From positions 1,984,001-2,048,000 of the forward strand of contig NC_089575.1 in the NCBI RefSeq assembly GCF_040115645.1: a DNA stretch of 64,000 nucleotides. The letters are read 5' to 3'. Below, piece after piece: positions 34,301-46,103 of the stretch. The translations under genes were made by a program, and so were the position numbers. Position 1 is the stretch's first letter. Every line of letters starts with the position of its first letter. Below the pieces are notes generated by a model, which searched no databases, was not told the origin of the DNA, and saw only the letters and a program-made list of their open reading frames with translations. This DNA is from Euwallacea fornicatus. Its lineage: Eukaryota; Arthropoda; Insecta; Coleoptera; Curculionidae.

Positions 34301-37300
34301 GAAAATTAAAAAATGAAGGAGACCTTCATGGTTTCGGAACAGGATGTAACTTCTAAGTGTTTCCTCCAAATACGGAAACTTAACAAGTTGAAGAAGTTGG
34401 AACCATCGACGCCACCGCAATCGCGGCGAATTAAAAGCGACTCAATTTATGGAAAACTACTGCTGGTACTAAGACCGACGCAGTCCCTCAAGGTCTTCCA
34501 CGGAGTCCGGCCTGTAAGTGGTTCTGCAACGGATCTTGGAACAGGAACACCTTACGAAGCAATTACTCGGCAATTCGGCCAAGGGACAGTCCGCGAGTTT
34601 CCCAAAGTTCCCAAGTACTAACGCACGTAGACGTACTGCAGCTGAGAGGGAATCATTGGCTAATTTACTATCGGTACCCACACGGGGCAGAGGTGGCTCC
34701 AGATCCAACGCGCCGCGCCGTTAAAGCCAGCTCCGCGCAGCGCGGCGCGTTAGATTCGAGCGGCGGCGCGCCGAATTGCGCGGTCCTGCAACGGGAGCGA
34801 GCAAGCGTCGGTACGTCAAAGGGCGACCTTTGTGCGTGCGCAAATTTTGATTCGGACGCCGTCGCGAACAGGCACGTACGCAGTCTCCATAGGTTTCGAG
34901 TCGAGTGATCGTCGACTTTCATTAAAATAGCGCGCGCGCCGACTGGAACGAAGTGCCGAATCAATTTTTTGCCTTCGAAGCGTAACCGCGCGGAGCGTTC
35001 GGCCCGGAGCCGCCTCAACGCTCAGACGAACGACGAGATCGACCCCTTGACGGAAGGCGACGGGTGAAAGTCCGTCGCACGGGACAATCTCCGTGTGAGG
35101 ACGACGGGTGCCGGAAATGTGGCCGTACCGGGCGCGCTACCGAAAAACGGCGACGCACGCAGGCGCGACACGCGGATACGTTACACCTCTCTGATCTGCC
35201 GGAACGGGCGATTCGAGGGACCGAAACCGACGTCCACGGCGGTTTTCAGGAAGGTCCTTCCGCGAAGTTTAATGACCAATGTCCGCTCCAGCCCGCTAAT
35301 TGATCGGTGACTGGGTCCGCATTTGAACATTTCAGACGCGACTGTACCAGTTCTCTCGGGCAACAGTTATTACTTTATTCTTGAACTTGTTTACGTTATT
35401 TCCTGGATCGAAAACGAGGACTCGATCCTGGCACCGACCCAACGCCGTCGGCGCGCGTTTGCTCGGGACGCCGTTCCACGGTCGTTTCATCAATGGAAGA
35501 GGCAAATTCCGAACGTTTAATCTGGATTAAAATAAATCTTTCTGTGACTGTCGCATCACCGCGCTACACCAGCGGGCTAAAATTAAGACCGATATTATGA
35601 ATAAGCGTTATTATGTTGTTTAAAAGTTTTTTTTTATACGCATCCTGCTCGTCTATTTTTAAACCTCTTTGGCTTCAGAAGGATCTGGTTACGTCTTGGG
35701 TTACGTCCACGACCTGCGACCACCCTGAAAGCGAGAGAGAGGAGGGGGCGGGGGGGTCTCGCGACGTGTGACCGGCTTTAATTCGATTGTCCGTTGACCT
35801 TTTTTCGGGTAGGTAACGCTAATTGTTGGTCAACTGGTCGAACCTTAATTGACGTTCAAGGTTGGCTTTGTTTGCAATCGGTTACATTTATTAATAAATT
35901 CGGATGGGGACATGACACCTCGCACAACACGGTGGTTTTGGCATAGGTAACAGGACCCTGTATGCGATTTATGATTTTTGCTTTAAAATAGCGTTATACG
36001 CAGCCAGGTGTGCGACGTTTTCATGGTTCTGTTTGCGTTGTACCGCAACCTACAGCCGTTTGATAAGAAAACGGCTCCGGAGGTTATTGATCTAAAAGCA
36101 CATTGAAAGTCTGCTTCGTAGGCCCAGCTGTGGGGGTGGCAGTTCCCAATTAACTTGCATGTGGACAAGTGACGCAAATCCGTTCTTTAATCTGTTCGAT
36201 ATTGATTAACGTTGCGACTGACCTTCGGCGTTTAAAGGAAAACCCTCCTTCTCGATGATATTTTACAATCAGAAACCCCTAAACGCCGCTCAAGTTCATT
36301 GCTGCGGAACCGCCGCACGACGTAAAAACCGCCCTAAGGGATTGCTTCCGTTTTACACCCGCGTCTATTTTCGTCCAAATTTGACGCATAACGCCCGCAA
36401 TCAGGCCAAATCGACCATTCGAGGGCTTCGATGGGAATCACGTGCGAATAGATCGCCACCTGGGTGCAGGTCCCGATGGTCAGTTTGAAGGCTTAGGAAG
36501 TGACTTTTCCACCACGCGTGCACGACGGAGACGACCACAGGAAGTTGTAAAGCAGACTTCCAGCGTGTGATACTTTATGAAACAGAGGACGTGCCTCGCA
36601 CCTAAACGACCCATTTGAAGTGCCCATCGCGAATGGGCCGGTAGAGAACAGAATTCTGCGTTCGATTAGGACAATTTCGACGTGCGTCCGCTTTGCGACA
36701 CTGCGGAGGGTGCCGCCGATTCACGCGGGACGTCCCGAAAACGCGCGCGACTCACCCTGTACACGCCCAATAGTGACTGCGCGGAGAGAGGCTAATTCGG
36801 TTTTAAGGTGCGCGTTCGTGTCTTAATAACTGTCAAACTCCGCGTCCGCATTTGACGCTTTATAAGCGTTTTTGGATGTGTTGGGAAAAGTTGCGCCGTT
36901 GAACGGTCGAGAAATCCATGCAAGTAAGATCGGGCGATCTTGCTGGCCACAGCTGAGATCCTCCTCGTCCAATCCACGTATTAAAGACGCATTTCGCCAA
37001 TAGCCGCCGACAACGAAAGGGAATGTGAAAATTCGAATCCGGAATGCCCTTGGGAAAACCACGCCGGAAACGCTGTTAAAAGTGAAATTGTCTTTTCCAA
37101 AACGCATTGAACTTTGCATCCGAAATAATGATGATTTCGAATGTATTTTCTGAAAAATTGTGAAATTTTTAGAGGAATTATCACAATCTGATGTTTTTGT
37201 AACCATGGAAACGAATCCAAGGACACCCTGACAGCACTTGTCATTTAAAATTGAATAAAACCTCATTTTATGAGAAACGGTTAGAGATGGGTAGAGGACA

Positions 37301-40300
37301 TATTGGTGTCACGTGAAAAGGCATTAAATAATGGTTCTAATGAGTACCCAAAAAGGTCTACATTCCATTTAAAATGAGCATAAATCACAAGTAAGATGTA
37401 ATCAGTATTTTTGCTCACTCTGTATATAAAATTTCAAGAGAACTATTTTCAACTTGAAGAAGTGTCTGTTGTTAAGACTACCGGTCAAAAAACGATAATT
37501 AATTCGTTGGTTTCACGTAGGGAAAAACATTTTTCTTGACCCTCGCATTTCTTTAATTTTCTCAAGTAGTGTTTGTTTCAGACCTATTGAATGTTATACA
37601 AACTTCTACTATTTTTTTTCTTCTAATCTCAAGTATTTACGAAAATACAGGGTTTTATTTTTAAAAAAATGTAAGTTTGCGTTGCATCTTTTTTTGCGCA
37701 CCCCGTATAAAGGACAATATTCTTATAATGTGCCCTATAAGGTCGCGCATACAAGTGTGATTTTTCATCAAAACCGCAATCGTCCGAGGCGCTCTCGTCG
37801 GACCACCCTGTATGGAGGTACATTTCTGGTTCAAGGAACACGTGGTTAAGCGTCGGCCCCCTCATTCTGGGACACCCTGTACGATCGATACAAATTTGAC
37901 GGTCTTTCGGCCGGTACAGGCGAGCGTAATGGCTCGCAGTGATAAAACTCCGAAGTGTGCAAATGTAACGACACTTAGGCCGAGGCGGGTACCTTAACCG
38001 GGTGTGTAACCCGGCCGAAGGAACCGTTAGATGACAGGTTGCGCCTGCATGTGCATTCACAGACACAACTGACGTGACATAAATAAATATGCACTACCTT
38101 TCGCAATAATTGCGAACAAATGCACACATGACGTATGCATCAGAAGAATGCAACCGGTACTAGGTTCAATCTGGTTGGAAGACACTCACTCGCTCACCGT
38201 AGCTGCGAACCTCGAACGGGGTTTCGCAATCTACGGAAGAATTGGGTCCATTGTTGTTGTGCTCACGTGGACCGTTGGCGCTTAGGATTTCGTCCGCGAG
38301 CCGCGGCGAGATGCGTCAGTGGCGGAAACCGACAGAAAATACCTCAAACGCGATACCGCCCCGGACGAGACGACCGCGGGGCGAATCGCCTGGGACGGTT
38401 TGTACCCAGAATTTCCGAAGGCGAATTTACCCAGTTCCCAATCCGACCTAATTAAGACTCGAGTCCAGTTCCACCAACGGGCGTTCCGGGACTAGGCGAA
38501 ATGGGGACTGGATGGGGTCTTTAAGTTGGATGCTCGAAGAGCAATGATCTTTGCGCGAACTGGAGATTAAAAAATGCTCTTATGCCAGAAAAATAAGTTA
38601 ATTGACAGCTGAATAGGTGCAGAGGCATTATCCGTGCTTTCCAGTAAATTTTCCTCACCTCGCAGCAATCTCGAAAATTGTCACCAAGTTCACGTTTGAT
38701 TTTCATACAACACGAAACGGGGGAAAAAAATTATTATAAAATAAAATAAAATAAGAAAGGGGAAAGAGAACACCCGAGCCTGAAGCGGGCAAAGGTGCAA
38801 CGCCCGAGCGCGTTCCGACCGAACGTGCGGTCCGTCCCCCGCCCGAAGCGATGACGCAAGACGGTTCCGGGTGGGCTCAAGGGATGAAGAGAGGAGAGGG
38901 GGTTTTGGCGGGTGTTCGGCGAAGGCAACTCGCGGAGTCCCACACCACCGGTGCCGAATGAGATGGTACCGTCAACGGCCTGGCGTGCGCAAACGCATTT
39001 CTCTAATAAGAAAAAAAAAGTATGCAGGCCGGTAACGGCATAATCTGCGCTTTCTAATTATTTTCGACCTCGCGGTAACCTCAAAAATCGCCACCAAAGT
39101 TCACGTGCGATCTTCAAAACTCGCATCTTTTTAGGGCAGTTTACGCCGTCCAATTTGTACTCAAATCAAAAATCATTTGCCAACTTCGAGTCGATAATTA
39201 CTAAACTTAAAATTCAATATCGGTAAAATTGCGAGTAACGTGGGGACAACTCGCAACCGAAAACGAACAATTATCAACATTCAAGTGTACGTAATGGAAA
39301 TTCGAGCCGTGCGAAATAACATTACGGTACAGTGTTGCGTAATAGATTAGAATGATCACGAGAACCGCGCCAAGATGCACGTGGCTCGGAGCAAACGTCA
39401 CCTCTACAGATCGGCGCTGTTGTTGAGACTTCCACGAGTTCGTGACCGAATGGTCCGTACAGTGTCCGGCGTCGGGGGCCAGGACGGGTCGTAGAAAAAA
39501 CTGGACAATATACCAATTTGTTTAAATGAATACCTTAATGAAAACAGGGTTTTTTTCGTTCTTTTGGCCGAGAAATAGAGCGTTGCGCAGGAGTAAAGCG
39601 CATGTATTTTGAGTGGGTGAAACTTGTTGAACGAACCGGAAGTGACCTGCCAGCATCTGCGCAACACGGGAAACGCGGTTTCAACGCGTTCTTACATCTT
39701 AGACAAAATGGAAATATGGTGCGAAAATTTCTTTTGGGAAAAGAAAAATGAAGAGTAGAAAAATTCTGATGAAGGAAGGTATTTTATATATATATTTATA
39801 TATATAAAAATAGTACAGGTGACCAAAAAACAAAAACTACCCCCTCCCCTAGGTTTTAGGAACCCTTTTTTAATTGTTTACGTAGTGTCAACTGATGCCA
39901 TAACGTAAAGAACGTCACACATCTTCTCCCTGCTCTAACGCCGACAATCTACTAGATTTCAACGCGCGTTCTGTAAGGCGTATCTGTAGATACTGTTGTT
40001 CTGTAGATTCCAACGCAACTTCTTCCCAATTCAACCACTCCCGTAACTTCAGTCATTTAGCAATCTACTTTTTTTTCCCAGTACAACTATGGATGAATAC
40101 GTTGTAGGAAGCAAAAGAGGATTCCTATTTGTAATATGCAAAACAACGCATTCGACTGTGCACTCAGAAGAATTTAAATTTGTAATTTTTTCCCATTAAA
40201 AAGTACTGCAACTTTGACCTGCCCCACATCGTCAAACTCAGAAAGAGCTCCATCAAAAAAATGTTTTAAAAAAAGCGGAATTTTACGTAAAATCCTTGAT

Positions 40301-42710
40301 GCTCGAACCGGAAGATTGATCATTTGATTTGGTTTCGGTCCATCCAAACCCGTCCATAAACAACTTCACTGTGAATTCGCCCGTTTTTACGGGACACCCA
40401 GTATGGGAATTAAAAAGTTCGGGCGAGAATGTAGGAAAGGCAGAGCACAAACCCCCATGCGCGCGCATCGATACACACACGCTCTAAATTTGAATGCGGG
40501 CCGATCCGGGGAGATGGCAACTCGGCGCTGGGAGATCGCGGCCGAGTTTCCCGGCAACAGGTGAGGCACCGTTGCCGCGTTGTGATAAAAAGACGTGAAC
40601 GTTACGTAACTCCTGCGACGCCAAGACCCGACCCGGCCACAATCTCGGATGCTTACGAGAGAATTGGCGGTTTTCATTTCATTTCGATGCCCCCCAAGTG
40701 GGCAACTAAGGACATTGCCTATGTAAAAATAACGCTTGCGTTTTATCATTAACCGGCGATAAGGAAAAACACGCAATCCGTGGGAAGCCGAACAAAGACA
40801 CGTTTTTTTCTTGAGTCATTCACACAATTAAGGCGATTTTCTGCAATAAAAGCAGACGTGGAAAACTTCGCAATTTCGATATAATCGAGAAACCAAGGAA
40901 GGCTTTGTGCACATGGGTCTTACTAGACAAATCGATAAAAATACCTAACTTGCGTCTACGCACCGGCCGAACTTCGCAAAGTGAAATTTTACCATGTGGG
41001 TCGACCTCAGTGAGCAATTAGTCGTGACCCAAATAAACGAGAAAATAGAAGTATCTAACTCAATTTGCGATCATTAGAGATAGATGAAGTACGTACGAGC
41101 TAATATCATCAATGAGTCATTATTTGACCGAGGTAAACGGTAACTTGCGCCATCAACGAGAGTTGCTTTAAAAAACGATTTCCATTTCTAATCCGTAAAA
41201 GGGGCCAAACGGCACGCTTTTAAACAATAAAAAAATTCAATCATGACCAGAAACTGAACTGAAAGTAAGTGTCTTTCACTTTTGTCCCCAGTCGAACTCG
41301 ATTAGTAATATGTACCGTCTTTTGAGGGTAGCACTAGATCTGGTCAACGTTACTAGTGAACAGCGATAGATACTTTCACTAGAGAATAATGCGGTCCTCA
41401 ACACGACCTTCACGTCACGAATTCGAAAAATTAAGGCTTTAGACAATCCATACAGACCTTTTACTTGTATCTCTCATCGATTTTTTGGGAATAACTCGGA
41501 ATCAAATTAGCAGTCGGCATACTATCTAAATTACTGAATTAGCTGTTGGAATATGATTGATCACTTATCATACACAAGATAACGAATCGTAAGTCATATT
41601 TCTACATCCCTGAGTCAGTAGCTAAGTACAGACCTTTTCTTCAAACGCTCCTCCAGAAGCAGCACCTAAGGACACTTAGAAACACTAATAACGGATGACA
41701 ACTACCAGGCCTGCAGCTGAAGCATAACTAAAGGAGAAAACGAATTTTTACTTGTGGCTTGACTTCAATCTACTTGATATTCCAACGAATTATATTTGTA
41801 CTTGTTAAAGAAAGTTTCACTTCTGTGTTGTTTCTCTGCCACTGTCACTTATCGCTACTTTTATGGTAACAAAACGTGATTGGTGAACACCTCCATGTTA
41901 AATTGATGGGAGGACGTTAACTGGTCTAATCTGGTGACTGAGGAGAGTTTGCCACTAAGGAAGTGACGGCTGTGTGCTATTTCTCTATTATTATTGTCTT
42001 TTAGCAATAACGTGCGACGATTTAGAAAAGCTACTCGACTTAAATATCCAATTAACTCTTAGTAACTTTAGGATACTGAAATCTAACTCATTTTTAACAC
42101 ACAAACCTTAGGTCACGATCAACTTAACTTTGGAGTTAACTTATGTAAGTCTACCGAAAGGCCTCCTTCGTTCACTTAGCCATGATTCTAGATGTGCTAA
42201 TGCACTTAAAGCGCCTTCTTAAGCTTCAACCAACGTAAGAGGAGGAAATTTCCTAAAATTAACTGCAATATATAGAAAAGCCTGCCTCAAACCAGAGCTC
42301 TATTCTCACAGGATATTATTTTGAAACCTCAAGAAATGAATGCTGGGTTCTTGACTTAAAAATATTTGGGCAAAACATAAGAAAGCCAATAGGTGCAGTA
42401 GTATGTGCATCCCTGGGTGAAGGGCAAGAACAAGCTCAGTTTCTCTTCTACCTTCACTTTAATTTTTTTCTTAGGATAATCACTTGGGAAATAATGGTAT
42501 GACAGGGTGGGTATTAATAAAGTGAACTTATAGGTGTATTACTTACAAAATTCCGGAACACTTGGTGCACACAAACGACCCCACTGTGACGTTCACGTAC
42601 GTAGGGCCCCTTTGACCGCAATCGAAGCAAAACTTGTTTTGGGGCAGGGCTGCCAGTTCCCTCAAAGTCTTTAAGTTGAGTTCGTCCTGTTTTTTACGGG
42701 ATGAAGCCAT
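25342..42710 (-). CDS. AGFG1: AGFG (drongo): ArfGAP with NPF motifs
   Basis: Eight exons on the minus strand: 42710-42547, 31012-30815, 28686-28417, 28358-28258, 26975-26803, 26386-26263, 26011-25701 and 25392-25342. All are GT-AG and phase-consistent; total 463 residues. The start MASSRKKQDE leads into an ArfGAP zinc finger (C28-x2-C31-x16-C48-x2-C51), then GILRGITPPHRVKSISM and the rest of the ArfGAP fold. The remainder is a disordered N/S/G-rich tail with NPFG, NPFR, NPFK and a C-terminal NPFL motif, which bind EH-domain endocytic proteins in this family. Known relatives act in clathrin-dependent vesicle traffic and RNA export. Intron 1 (11,534 bp) splits the ArfGAP domain. Intron 2 holds two tRNA genes. 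The gene is head-to-head with PABIR. Confidence 0.95.
29171..29195 (+). promoter_or_regulatory. Conserved element upstream of tRNA-Phe copy 1
   Basis: ATACGACTTAATCACTT followed by TTTAGGT ends 5 bp before the tRNA. The same block, with a small indel, precedes copy 2 at 29813-29837. Conservation restricted to this stretch suggests a Pol III upstream element. Confidence 0.5.
29200..29272 (+). tRNA. tRNA-Phe (GAA), copy 1
   Basis: A 73 nt cloverleaf with acceptor stem GCCGAAA/TTTCGGC, discriminator A, anticodon loop CTGAAGA (GAA), T-loop GGTTCAATCCC and A-box TAGCTCAGTTGG. A seven-T run at 29277 is the Pol III terminator. There is no intron. It lies inside AGFG intron 2 on the opposite strand. 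The CCA end is not encoded, as usual in eukaryotes. Confidence 0.97.
29813..29837 (+). promoter_or_regulatory. Conserved element upstream of tRNA-Phe copy 2
   Basis: The same ATACGACTTAATCACTT and TTTAGGT block as at 29171-29195, ending about 5 bp before the tRNA start. Confidence 0.5.
29842..29914 (+). tRNA. tRNA-Phe (GAA), copy 2
   Basis: Identical over all 73 nt to the copy at 29200, with a ten-T terminator at 29918. Both copies follow TACGACTTAATCACTT and TTTAGGT, while the rest of the flanks differ. The spacing between the two starts is 642 bp. Confidence 0.97.
30360..30698 (-). CDS. Unrecognised 112-codon ORF inside AGFG intron 2
   Basis: The ORF starts MSRWYYVQINEIESPARDT. It has two Cys pairs (IRCNLCHF and VCNNECY) and a five-Arg run between them. 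It begins 117 bp past the AGFG exon 2 donor on the same strand. The amino-acid mix looks protein-like, but I recognise no family, and I see no poly(A) signal or splice link that proves expression. It could be a nested gene, an unused intronic frame or a transposon piece. Confidence 0.2.
   Translation of the reverse strand: MSRWYYVQINEIESPARDTPTQNSYQKLTSNVKYTSSVIHHSEEVNSLEMPQWDEIRCNLCHFSSVPHSEAMLTLAVSFTRNVQLRRRRRNQFVCNNECYIPLIELQIKRVK
31631..31717. repeat. Three 29 bp tandem copies
   Basis: The unit is GCGGCG(G/A)TG(G/A)TAGCAACCCT(G/T)(G/T)CGCTC(T/C)(A/C). Three adjoining copies start at 31631, 31660 and 31689. Confidence 0.9.
38575..38707. repeat. Local duplicate pair E, copy 1
   Basis: Shared ordered blocks with 39005-39125: GCATTATCCGTGCTTTC / GCATAATCTGCGCTTTC, then CCTCGC.G.AA.CTC.AAAATTGTCACCA-like, GTTCACGT and GATTTTCA. 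Same orientation, about 430 bp apart. Confidence 0.6.
39005..39125. repeat. Local duplicate pair E, copy 2
   Basis: Collinear with 38575-38707 and diverged by scattered substitutions. The DNA between the copies is unrelated, including an AAAAT-repeat stretch near 38735. Confidence 0.6.
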
Positions 42711-43492
42711 TGCACTGCACCTTTTGACCGTTTCGGGGGTTAATTTACAATTTCTCCTTTGTTGTGGGAAATAACGTAAAAAAACTATAAACTACAGAAT
42801 AAAACAGACCGAGACAAACCAACGTCGGACACGAACTGACTGATGAAAGCAAACAAAATTGCCTGTCTCTATTACTCGTTTCATTTCAGGTCTCTTCTGG
42901 TGTATTGTCGTCTTTGTTTAAAATTACCCAGGTGGGAGAGACGGGAATAGATTGCATCAATACAACAAACCCCCCAACGGGTCCGCCCTCTATCGAACAA
43001 TGAGAAAATTGATCAATCAAACGTCTCATTGACATATGACGGAAAGCTTGCATTTAAAGTTGAAGGTTGCTAAAGTGAAAGCTATTGTACTGAATTATGT
43101 AAAATTGGTAAACTTAAAATCTCCATGAAATTTAACTAAAGGAACTTTTATCCGCTCAGAAGGTCTCTTCTTCCTCTTGTTGTAAACCACACCTAATGAC
43201 TGAACATTTAAATTAAAGAATTATTTTTTAAATAACTTTGTACTGTGCAGTTCCCTAATGGTCATGATTTAGTACAACTTTTCCAGACTTACTTTGCAAT
43301 TGTATTGAGAAAATCTATTTCAATTTTCCATTGGAAATGGAAATTACGCCTTCCATGAGCTTTCTCCATCACTAAAGAATTCCCACAAGTGCCAGTAGCC
43401 TTGCAGAAACCCTTCTTTGTGTTGATGGCCAGAGATAGGGGCGGAAATCAATGGAAAATAAGGTCAAATGCTAAATAAGAAAAGGCTCCCTC
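42711..43492. promoter_or_regulatory. Head-to-head promoter region, AGFG and PABIR
   Basis: The 782 bp between the two divergent start codons is AT-rich and has no ORF of note. It must hold both transcription starts unless there are unseen upstream exons. No clear TATA box stands out. Confidence 0.55.
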
Positions 43493-44944
43493 ATGTCGTC
43501 CTCAAATTCTGCAATGGATGTTGATGGAGCCCCTGGAAGCGCCCCTGGCCCCTTGAAACGTTGCTCTAGTGCCCCTATGATAAATGAGGCTTCCAATTCC
43601 ACAATGAGTGCAGTTAATTCAAGCAATTCCACTCCCTGGTGAGACATTTTTTGATTTTCAATTTGAATTTACTCTTTACCTTTTAGTCATTGTTTGAGGA
43701 TTTTACTAGAAAAAATACTGAGCATTAAAATATTCATTTTATAAACGATATTTATAAGCTTACAATTGTATATTGATGGTGTAAAAGGATCTTAAAGCTG
43801 CAATTTTTAAATCTGGGTTCTAAAAAAGTTGTATTAAGAATCAGAATTGTAAAATTGTATAGCGTTGTTTGATTGTTTCATGAGAGCAATTCATGAAGAA
43901 AATATATGCTACCAACTACAAGAAATATATCCCTTTGATGTGATCATGAAATCTGAGGTGGTTTCAGTCTGTATTTTGCTGTTTAACATGATTCATTTTT
44001 AAAGCAGCCAATATTTCCACTAACTACATTCATGTTTATGGATTATTTCTTTTACTTGCAGTAGCCATGCCTCATTTACAAATTTATTTGGATTTGCAAA
44101 TCCCACTAGAAATCGGCGCCACAGTGCCAGTTTCAGTCAAATGCCCGGATCACCAGTAAGTATTTGTTCTATTGGATCCATGTACTGAGGATTCAAAAAT
44201 CTTACTCAACAGGTGTCTGGTTTACGCCGAATCCATCAGCTGCGGCAAGAAGAGCATGAAGTAACCTCGAACTCCCGGGAACTGGCTCATGAAAAAGAAA
44301 TTCACAATGCCATGCAGATCTCACAATCTTGGGAGGATATCTCTCTTATGAATGAATCTCCCAGCGACTCCAAAGTCAATAGAATGGGACCGATTCATGT
44401 CACTTTGCCTCCTGCTAGTTTTATATGTAATTCACCATCTCCTACCAGGTTTTGTTTCCAAACTTGCAGAGGCATTTACAACAATAAAAAATTATCTTTA
44501 CAGAGGTTATGGGTTTCAAAGTCCCACTAGGAGGTCTTTTACGCGAAGAAGTGAAAGTCCAGTTTCTCTATTGCGGCCCAGTCCTCTAGGTGGTGCCAAA
44601 CGAAAACTTGACGAAAGGGATGTGGACTTTTCTGTCAGTCCCAGACCTAAAAGAGCTTATAGTTATTCACTGAGTGACACTAGAGGATTGTTGTCTACTA
44701 CCACAAATTCCTTGCCAGGTAGGACTTCCATAGAAACCAACTCTCAGCGTCAAAAACGGGGATTTATGCAGGTTCTCTAAGTTCCGCGGGCACTCCGGAA
44801 AGTCTTTCTAGTGCCGATTCTCCAGGTTCGGGATTCGCCTTTCGGGGGGTCGATAGTCCTTCTCCGACTTTACAGGGGAGCAACCAGGGGGAGCCTATGA
44901 TGGTGGGCAAAGGAGATCACGATATGGCGGAGAGTCCCAGTTAA
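43493..44944 (+). CDS. PABIR1: PABIR/FAM122 family PP2A-B55 regulator
   Basis: Five exons: 43493-43638, 44062-44155, 44213-44448, 44504-44718 and 44772-44944, giving 287 residues. Family landmarks occur in the expected order: LKRCSSAPMI near residue 21, RNRRHSASFSQM, SGLRRIHQLRQEE, the helix EKEIHNAMQISQSWEDISL, SPSPTR, RRSFTRRSESP and the basic AKRKLDERD and PRPKRAYS segments that resemble nuclear signals. In vertebrates FAM122A/PABIR1 binds and inhibits PP2A-B55 and so affects mitotic timing; its inhibitory part includes the AMQIS.SWE helix, which is intact here. The C-terminus is S/P-rich. It is divergent from AGFG and convergent with LSM4. Confidence 0.92.
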
Positions 44945-45489
44945 TTATATTAATATCCCTTCGTGGAATTGGAAAAGATTTACGCTTTTTAGATGTGATC
45001 ATGGGAAAGGATGGGTTCTTGTGGAAAATAGTAGTGTGTGTGTGTGTCTAGAGATGGTTTGCTATGGGAAAAGAAAATGTTTTTTTAACCTCATATTGAT
45101 CATTATTACGACTTAATAATAAAAATTGAGATGGTGAAACTTCTTTCATATTTTCAACCAAAGAGGCAAATTAAAAACTCATGAAAGTTATATCTTAATG
45201 TAGCATAGATATTGACGTAACCAAATGCATCCTTTATCCATCTTAAAAAAAAAACATTTTAAGCAGAAGTAAGTCGCATTTTCTTCCCCAGGGTTTATTG
45301 GCCCCTACCAAGGGGGATGAAACGGTAGGGATCCCGTAGACTATCGACTAAACAGTCAGCTGAAATAGTCGGATCGGTTAGCATCATCATCATGTGCCTG
45401 TATTCATCGGCCGATCAAAAGTCTGTAGTCTGCAATGTGCCCCAAATCTCTATGTTTCTGCCTTTTCTTTTGTAACTTATAATACTGTA

Positions 45490-45495
45490 AATAAA
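45490..45495 (+). terminator. Possible poly(A) signal of PABIR
   Basis: AATAAA about 545 bp after the stop, in an AT-rich 3'UTR with a short GT run near 45035. Confidence 0.45.
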
Positions 45496-45963
45496 TTGTA
45501 ATATTAGTAATGTAAGCTGGTGGTGCCAAATACACTCGGCGTTTACCGGAAAATCTGGTATATGTTGCCTATAGATTTCTAGTGATTGCTAAAACTGGAA
45601 CTAAAGGTACGTCGTCCTCATTTAATATTTGTATTGATATAATGAAAATAAGTCATATATTAGTCATCATTTTATGTAATTCTCAAACAAGTAAATGTAT
45701 TAAATTCTCATTTCTGTATCCCAAAAAGCATAATAATCGAATTTTACCATAAAGCGTGCATTGAGCAATCATTTGACTATCGTTATAATATAGAGACTGA
45801 TTAAACAAAATAATATAAAATAGCCATAGTCAAGTTTTCAGATATGTATCTACCTTGTAAGTTTTACCCCACATTGTAATAAATAATCTGTTATTTATTA
45901 TATTACGTATAAATAATTTATGAAAACCCCGTTTGTTGTATCCTCTTTTCTCCCCAACCAGTT

Positions 45964-45969
45964 TTTATT
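45964..45969 (-). terminator. Probable poly(A) signal of LSM4
   Basis: TTTATT on the plus strand (AATAAA on the minus), about 135 bp past the LSM4 stop. Confidence 0.5.
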
Positions 45970-46103
45970 AGACTTCAAATCGGATGATTAAAACATAATG
46001 AAAAGTTCGTGTATTCGTTATTTATCTGAATAATTCTCAGTCAACTATAAACCTAAGTTACAATATTCTTAAATAAACAACTTAATTACTGTTTGGAACT
46101 TAA

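Larger units (their letters stand above)
31013..42546 (-). other. AGFG intron 1, 11.5 kb, repeat-rich and CpG-rich in its lower half
   Basis: No gene can be supported inside it. It contains a 3 x 29 bp tandem repeat (31631-31717), a duplicated segment (38575-38707 and 39005-39125), several CACCCTGTA-type transposon ends (35953, 36754, 37804, 37874), a TA run at 39785-39809, and a CpG-dense stretch at roughly 31900-38500. From about 40800 to the exon the DNA is AT-rich and plain. Many overlapping ORFs of 60-147 codons are present on both strands, with no consistent exon series. Confidence 0.6.

Noticed and set aside
35041..35100. GACGGGTGAAAGTCCGTCGC, reminiscent of a structured-RNA hairpin
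   Set aside because: A short hairpin in CpG-rich DNA with no further conserved motif or catalytic core.
37629..38066. 145-codon minus-strand ORF
   Set aside because: It spans two CACCCTGTA-type transposon ends, so it is a chance frame across inserts.
40387..40776. 129-codon minus-strand ORF
   Set aside because: Overlaps a plus-strand ORF, has no domain and lies within the AGFG intron.
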